64,000 bases of DNA from Helicobacter kayseriensis (lineage in GTDB: Bacteria > Campylobacterota > Campylobacteria > Campylobacterales > Helicobacteraceae). The stretch covers positions 124,001-188,000 of the forward strand of contig NZ_JAJTNB010000002.1 in NCBI RefSeq assembly GCF_021300655.1, in the 5' to 3' direction. Under the pieces are notes generated by a model, which was given only the letters and a program-made list of their open reading frames with translations, ran no database searches and was not told the origin of the DNA. The position numbers and the translations under genes were made by a program. Position 1 is the first letter of the stretch. Each line of letters starts with the position of its first letter. Of this stretch, positions 62,858-64,000 are shown piece by piece.

Positions 62858-64000
62858 ATGAAACTTTTTACTTATACTGGAGAAACTCCCGATGAGGCTC
62901 TTAGGCAAGCCAAAAGCGTGCATGGATCAGATCCCTTTATTCTCAAATCAAGAGAGATTCGCAAAAAAACTCTATCCCAAAAAGGGCTTTATGAAATTGT
63001 GATTGCAGTAGAGGAGCAAAATGAAGAGCCAGCCAAAAATAGTGTAAAGAAGAAATTAGATGAAATAGCACAAAAAAGTTTTGAAAAAAAGAAGCAGGAT
63101 CAAAAAATTAGTTTAAGCCAAGATATGAATGAAACTATCCGTCATATCTCTGAAATTGCCGGAGTTAAGAATCCTTCCAATCCATATGTATCACAAAAGC
63201 AAAAACCACAAATGCAAGAGAGTGAAGACTTGAGGGCAATCAAAAAAGAAATTGAGCAGATTGATGATCGTTTGAAACTGATTCAAAGCATGTTTTGGGA
63301 GGAAAAAAAACCAAATCATCACTTAAATATACCTCAAGAGTTTGCTGAAATTTATGGGATTGCGAAAAATAGTGGGATTGATTCTGAACGCTTAAATGCT
63401 TTGATGGAATTAACTCTTGAGCTGATGCCTCTTCAGATGCGATCCAATTCTGTAACAGTGAAGCGTTATTTTCGCGAAGTTTTGAGGAAGATGATTGCTT
63501 GCCGTAGTGAGAATTTAGAGATAGGGTCTAAAAATATTCTTATGTTTGTTGGTCCTACTGGAGTAGGAAAAACAACAACTTTGGCCAAGCTTGCTGCACG
63601 CTATTCTTTGATGCTTGATAAACGCTATAAAGTAGGAGTGATCACTTTAGATTCTTATAAAATTGCAGCAATGGAACAGCTTATGACTTATGCAAGGATG
63701 ATGCGTCTTGGGATTGAGCGCGTTGATGATCCAAGTGAGCTTGAGCATGCTCTGGATCGTTTAAAATATTGTGATTTTATTTTGATTGATACTGCTGGTC
63801 ATTCTCAATATGATAAGCAAAAGCTTGAAATGTTGAAGTCATATATGCAAAATGATTTTCATATTGAGGTAAGTCTTGTGCTTTCGGCAGGCACAAAATA
63901 TGAAGACTTAAGAGATATCTATCAATCTTTTAGTGCAGTTGAGATTGATAATCTTATTTTTAGCAAATTAGATGAAAGTCGCAGTTTTGGGAACATTTTT
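62858..64000 (+). CDS. flhF: Flagellar SRP-family GTPase FlhF (3' end beyond the window)
   Basis: FlhF places the polar flagellum and, with FlhG, sets its number. The open frame from ATG 62858 (AAGGAGA upstream) runs to the right edge, 381 codons so far. It has an N-terminal basic B domain (LFTYTGETPDEALRQA), an N domain, and the GTPase P-loop GPTGVGKTTTLAKLAAR (about 232-248). LDSYKIAAMEQL follows, then the LIDTAGHSQYDKQKL Walker B motif. The C-terminus is cut off. It forms an operon with folK. Confidence 0.95.
   Translation, partial: MKLFTYTGETPDEALRQAKSVHGSDPFILKSREIRKKTLSQKGLYEIVIAVEEQNEEPAKNSVKKKLDEIAQKSFEKKKQDQKISLSQDMNETIRHISEIAGVKNPSNPYVSQKQKPQMQESEDLRAIKKEIEQIDDRLKLIQSMFWEEKKPNHHLNIPQEFAEIYGIAKNSGIDSERLNALMELTLELMPLQMRSNSVTVKRYFREVLRKMIACRSENLEIGSKNILMFVGPTGVGKTTTLAKLAARYSLMLDKRYKVGVITLDSYKIAAMEQLMTYARMMRLGIERVDDPSELEHALDRLKYCDFILIDTAGHSQYDKQKLEMLKSYMQNDFHIEVSLVLSAGTKYEDLRDIYQSFSAVEIDNLIFSKLDESRSFGNIF

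Overview
The window is an AT-rich chromosomal segment of a Campylobacterota bacterium, almost certainly a Helicobacter. The strongest marker is one uninterrupted 2881-codon rpoB-rpoC fusion, a hallmark of Helicobacter and Wolinella. Gene neighbourhoods recalled from Helicobacter pylori also recur: fapA-like/ruvA and murJ/cysS; rpmE-rsmI-trmH; hom-yraN-trxA-trxB; dnaX-tsaE-lptB-rpoN; purA-fliJ-like-motE-like; and aroQ-pepQ-folK-flhF. The content differs from H. pylori, with a group III truncated globin, a DUF969/DUF979/Pcp operon and long homopolymer tracts. It looks more like an enterohepatic-type species, but I cannot name it.

Layout. 1-8.2 kb: the 3' part of an NtrC-family flagellar regulator (flgR-like) runs directly into an accessory membrane-glycosylation locus. 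That locus has a UbiA/DPPR-synthase-like prenyltransferase, a GT-C transferase, an ArnE/EmrE-like small transporter, an SDR epimerase, a HAD-IB phosphatase and two more multi-spanning proteins. Three of its genes are broken at homopolymers (G10, A9, G12), and it carries a decayed second copy of the HAD gene 3' end. 8.2-11.4 kb (minus strand): truncated globin, cysS, murJ. 11.5-25.1 kb (plus): DUF969/DUF979, pcp, fapA-like, ruvA, then rpmE, rsmI, trmH-like, a RodZ-like membrane protein, a secreted unknown, hom, yraN, trxA, trxB, dapB, a radical SAM protein and an mnmD-like methyltransferase. 25.1-42 kb: tRNA Thr-Tyr-Gly-Thr, tufA, rpmG, tRNA-Trp, secE, nusG, rplKAJL, rpoBC, rpsL, rpsG, fusA. 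42-48.7 kb (minus): a tight operon for a TRIC-like channel, dnaX, tsaE, lptB, rpoN and a Maf-type motility accessory protein. 48.7-54 kb: gltX, yceI, a 440-bp gap, then petABC (minus). 54-64 kb: nadE, a DegT-fold protein lacking the PLP lysine, lpxK, bcp, mnmA (minus), purA, fliJ-like, motE-like, aroQ, pepQ, folK and flhF (cut by the right edge).

How it fits together. Most of the window is core information processing and envelope or flagellar housekeeping in overlapping operons. The most distinctive part is the 1-8.2 kb locus. Its gene set matches the logic of polyprenyl-phosphate-pentose glycosylation: PRPP to lipid-P-phosphopentose, dephosphorylation, flipping, then GT-C transfer outside the membrane. 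As sequenced, the committed step and two transferases are out of frame, so the locus reads as a phase-variable surface or flagellar glycosylation system in an OFF state. Its physical coupling to flgR suggests, but does not prove, a flagellar link. Function and substrate here are inference from family resemblance.
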